From an uncultured Haemophilus sp. (lineage in GTDB: Bacteria; Pseudomonadota; Gammaproteobacteria; Enterobacterales; Pasteurellaceae): 17,344 nt of DNA. Made by a program: the position numbers and the translations under genes. Positions within the stretch are counted from its first letter, which is position 1; the number at the start of each line of letters is the position of its first letter. The notes under the pieces are model-generated. The model had not been told where the DNA came from. It worked only from the letters and a program-made list of their open reading frames with translations, and made no database searches. Where the stretch lies: positions 1 to 17,344 of the forward strand of contig CABSZQ010000004.1 of NCBI GenBank assembly GCA_902482195.1. Reading direction: 5' to 3'. Shown piece by piece: positions 16,095-17,344 of this stretch.

Positions 16095-17246
16095 ATGAAA
16101 TCACAAACCTACGAAAAACATTTTCCGAAACTCTCTGCAGAACAACTTGCCCAAAATGCCACTAAAAAAGTCATTTGCGGTATGTCTGGTGGGGTAGATT
16201 CCTCCGTTTCCGCGTTTATTCTTCAACAACAAGGCTACCAAGTGGAAGGCCTGTTTATGAAAAACTGGGAAGAAGATGACGATACGGATTATTGTACAGC
16301 CGCAGCGGATCTTGCTGATGCGCAAGCAGTATGCGATAAATTAGGCATTAAACTACATAAAATTAATTTTGCCGCGGAATATTGGGATAACGTGTTTGAG
16401 CATTTCTTAACGGAATACAAAGCTGGTCGTACACCAAACCCCGATATTCTTTGTAACAAAGAAATTAAATTTAAAGCCTTTTTAGAATATGCCGCAGAAG
16501 ATTTGGGCGCTAACTATATTGCTACCGGCCATTATGTACGTCGTCGTGGTGCAGATGATCAAGCAGAGCTATTGCGCGGCTTAGATAGCAACAAAGACCA
16601 AAGTTATTTCCTTTACACGTTGAGTAAAAATCAGGTAGGTCAAAGCCTTTTCCCTGTTGGTGAAATTGAAAAGCCGATCGTACGTGCTATTGCAGAAGAT
16701 TTAGGTTTAATTACTGCGAAGAAAAAAGACTCTACCGGTATTTGTTTTATTGGTGAGCGTAAATTTAAGGATTTCTTAGCTCGTTACTTACCGGCTCAAC
16801 CTGGTGATATTCGTACTGTTGATGGTGAAATTATTGGTCGCCATGATGGTTTGATGTATCACACGTTGGGACAGCGTAAAGGGTTAGGCATTGGTGGTTT
16901 AAAAAATGCGGGTGATGAGGCTTGGTATGTGGTAGATAAGGATGTTGAAAATAATGAGCTTATTGTCGCTCAGGGGCATGACCATCCTCGTTTATTTTCA
17001 AAAGGTTTGATTGCTAGCCAATTACATTGGGTTGATCGCGAGCCAATTCGTGAATTAGTACGTTGCACGGTTAAAACACGTTATCGCCAACAAGATATTC
17101 CTTGTGTGATTGAACCGATTGATGATGAAACTATTCGAGTGATTTTCGATGAACCTCAATCAGCCGTCACACCAGGACAATCTGCCGTATTTTACCTTGG
17201 TGAAATTTGTTTGGGCGGTGGGATTATCGAAGAACGGATTAAATAA
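16095..17246 (+). CDS. mnmA: tRNA-specific 2-thiouridylase MnmA
   Basis: MnmA (TrmU) adds sulfur to U34 of tRNA-Lys, -Glu and -Gln, using ATP and sulfur passed through the IscS-Tus relay. The 383-residue protein has the PP-loop SGGVDSS at 31-37, which binds ATP. The catalytic cysteines are Cys120 (NPDILCNKE) and Cys217 (TGICFIGE), 97 residues apart as in E. coli (102 and 199). It is about 15 residues longer at the N-terminus than the E. coli protein; no ATG closer to the PP-loop is available in this frame before GMSGG, so the start at 16095 is kept although its ribosome site is weak. It has its own terminators on both sides and is a single-gene unit. Confidence 0.97.
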   Translation: MKSQTYEKHFPKLSAEQLAQNATKKVICGMSGGVDSSVSAFILQQQGYQVEGLFMKNWEEDDDTDYCTAAADLADAQAVCDKLGIKLHKINFAAEYWDNVFEHFLTEYKAGRTPNPDILCNKEIKFKAFLEYAAEDLGANYIATGHYVRRRGADDQAELLRGLDSNKDQSYFLYTLSKNQVGQSLFPVGEIEKPIVRAIAEDLGLITAKKKDSTGICFIGERKFKDFLARYLPAQPGDIRTVDGEIIGRHDGLMYHTLGQRKGLGIGGLKNAGDEAWYVVDKDVENNELIVAQGHDHPRLFSKGLIASQLHWVDREPIRELVRCTVKTRYRQQDIPCVIEPIDDETIRVIFDEPQSAVTPGQSAVFYLGEICLGGGIIEERIK

Positions 17247-17253
17247 CCTAACA

Positions 17254-17281
17254 AAAAAGGCTTGGGATCCCAAGCCTTTTT
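17254..17281. terminator. Bidirectional terminator between mnmA and rplS
   Basis: A perfect 28-base palindrome: AAAAAGGCTTGGGA (17254-17267) and TCCCAAGCCTTTTT (17268-17281). The centre GGGATCCC leaves a small loop, and the A- and T-runs serve both directions. It ends mnmA and the convergent rplS. Confidence 0.93.
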
Positions 17282-17291
17282 CTTTGCGAAA

Positions 17292-17344
17292 TTATTCGCC
17301 CAAACGCTCTTTAATACGAGCAGATTTACCTGAACGTTCACGTA
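17292..17344 (-). CDS. rplS: 50S ribosomal protein L19, C-terminal end (partial)
   Basis: Only the last 16 full codons are present, read on the minus strand and ending in TAA at 17292-17294. They give RERSGKSARIKERLGE, which matches the C-terminus of bacterial L19 (typically LYYLRE..GKAARIKE.L). The two bases at the window edge fit a preceding Leu codon. L19 sits at the 30S-50S interface. It is convergent with mnmA. The call rests on a short but distinctive match. Confidence 0.8.
   Translation of the reverse strand, partial: RERSGKSARIKERLGE

Noticed and set aside
1..17344. Mobile elements, prophage, CRISPR or defence genes
   Set aside because: No transposase, integrase, terminal inverted repeats, spaced repeats or unusual base composition were seen; all genes are core functions in conserved neighbourhoods.

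Overview
This window is chromosomal DNA of a member of the Pasteurellaceae, most likely Haemophilus or a close relative. The main evidence is eleven exact copies, on both strands, of the 9-base H. influenzae-type DNA uptake signal (AAGTGCGGT / ACCGCACTT). By chance about 0.1 would be expected in this length. The A/T-rich codon use, the proteins, and the leuS-lptE-holA, yajG/bolA and nqr-apbE-nqrM neighbourhoods agree with this. Every gene is a recognisable housekeeping gene, and the coding sequences show no frameshifts. I see no insertion sequences, prophage, CRISPR array, tRNA or rRNA.

Left part (1-7655). The window opens with the 3' end of a sulfatase-fold membrane-enzyme gene on the + strand, closed by a terminator shared with the minus-strand genes that follow. 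Read in their own direction, those are yajG (lipoprotein), then corA-yggT-yggU (Mg2+ channel and two small conserved genes), then leuS-lptE-holA (leucyl-tRNA synthetase, LPS-assembly lipoprotein, DNA polymerase III delta). corA-yggT and lptE-holA are joined by one-base TAATG overlaps, which suggests translational coupling. The 314 bases before corA hold a good promoter, a likely 11-codon leader ORF with a strong ribosome-binding site, and two mutually exclusive hairpins just after its stop. This layout suggests a regulated Mg2+-transporter leader and is the best discovery candidate here.

Right part (7656-17344). bolA is divergent from yajG and ends at a strong terminator. After a 406-base region with direct repeats and a probable promoter comes the complete Na+-translocating NADH:quinone reductase operon nqrABCDEF, tightly packed with overlapping or nearly overlapping genes. 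A hairpin made of two inverted uptake signals follows nqrF. Next come apbE (the flavin transferase that attaches FMN to NqrB and NqrC), nqrM (NQR maturation factor) and a small tautomerase-superfamily gene, then a terminator. mnmA (tRNA 2-thiolation) ends at a perfect-palindrome terminator shared with the convergent rplS, of which only the last codons are present.

The nqr block forms one functional unit. NqrF takes electrons from NADH through FAD and a 2Fe-2S centre. NqrD and NqrE carry the four cysteines of the intramembrane iron centre. NqrB and NqrC carry the covalent FMNs installed by ApbE, and NqrM is needed for assembly. The cofactor-binding residues I checked in these proteins (iron-sulfur and iron-centre cysteines, FMN-attachment threonines, the FAD and NADH motifs and the ApbE Asp/Thr pair) are all intact. 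I saw no clearly undescribed protein system; the novelty is in the non-coding regions.
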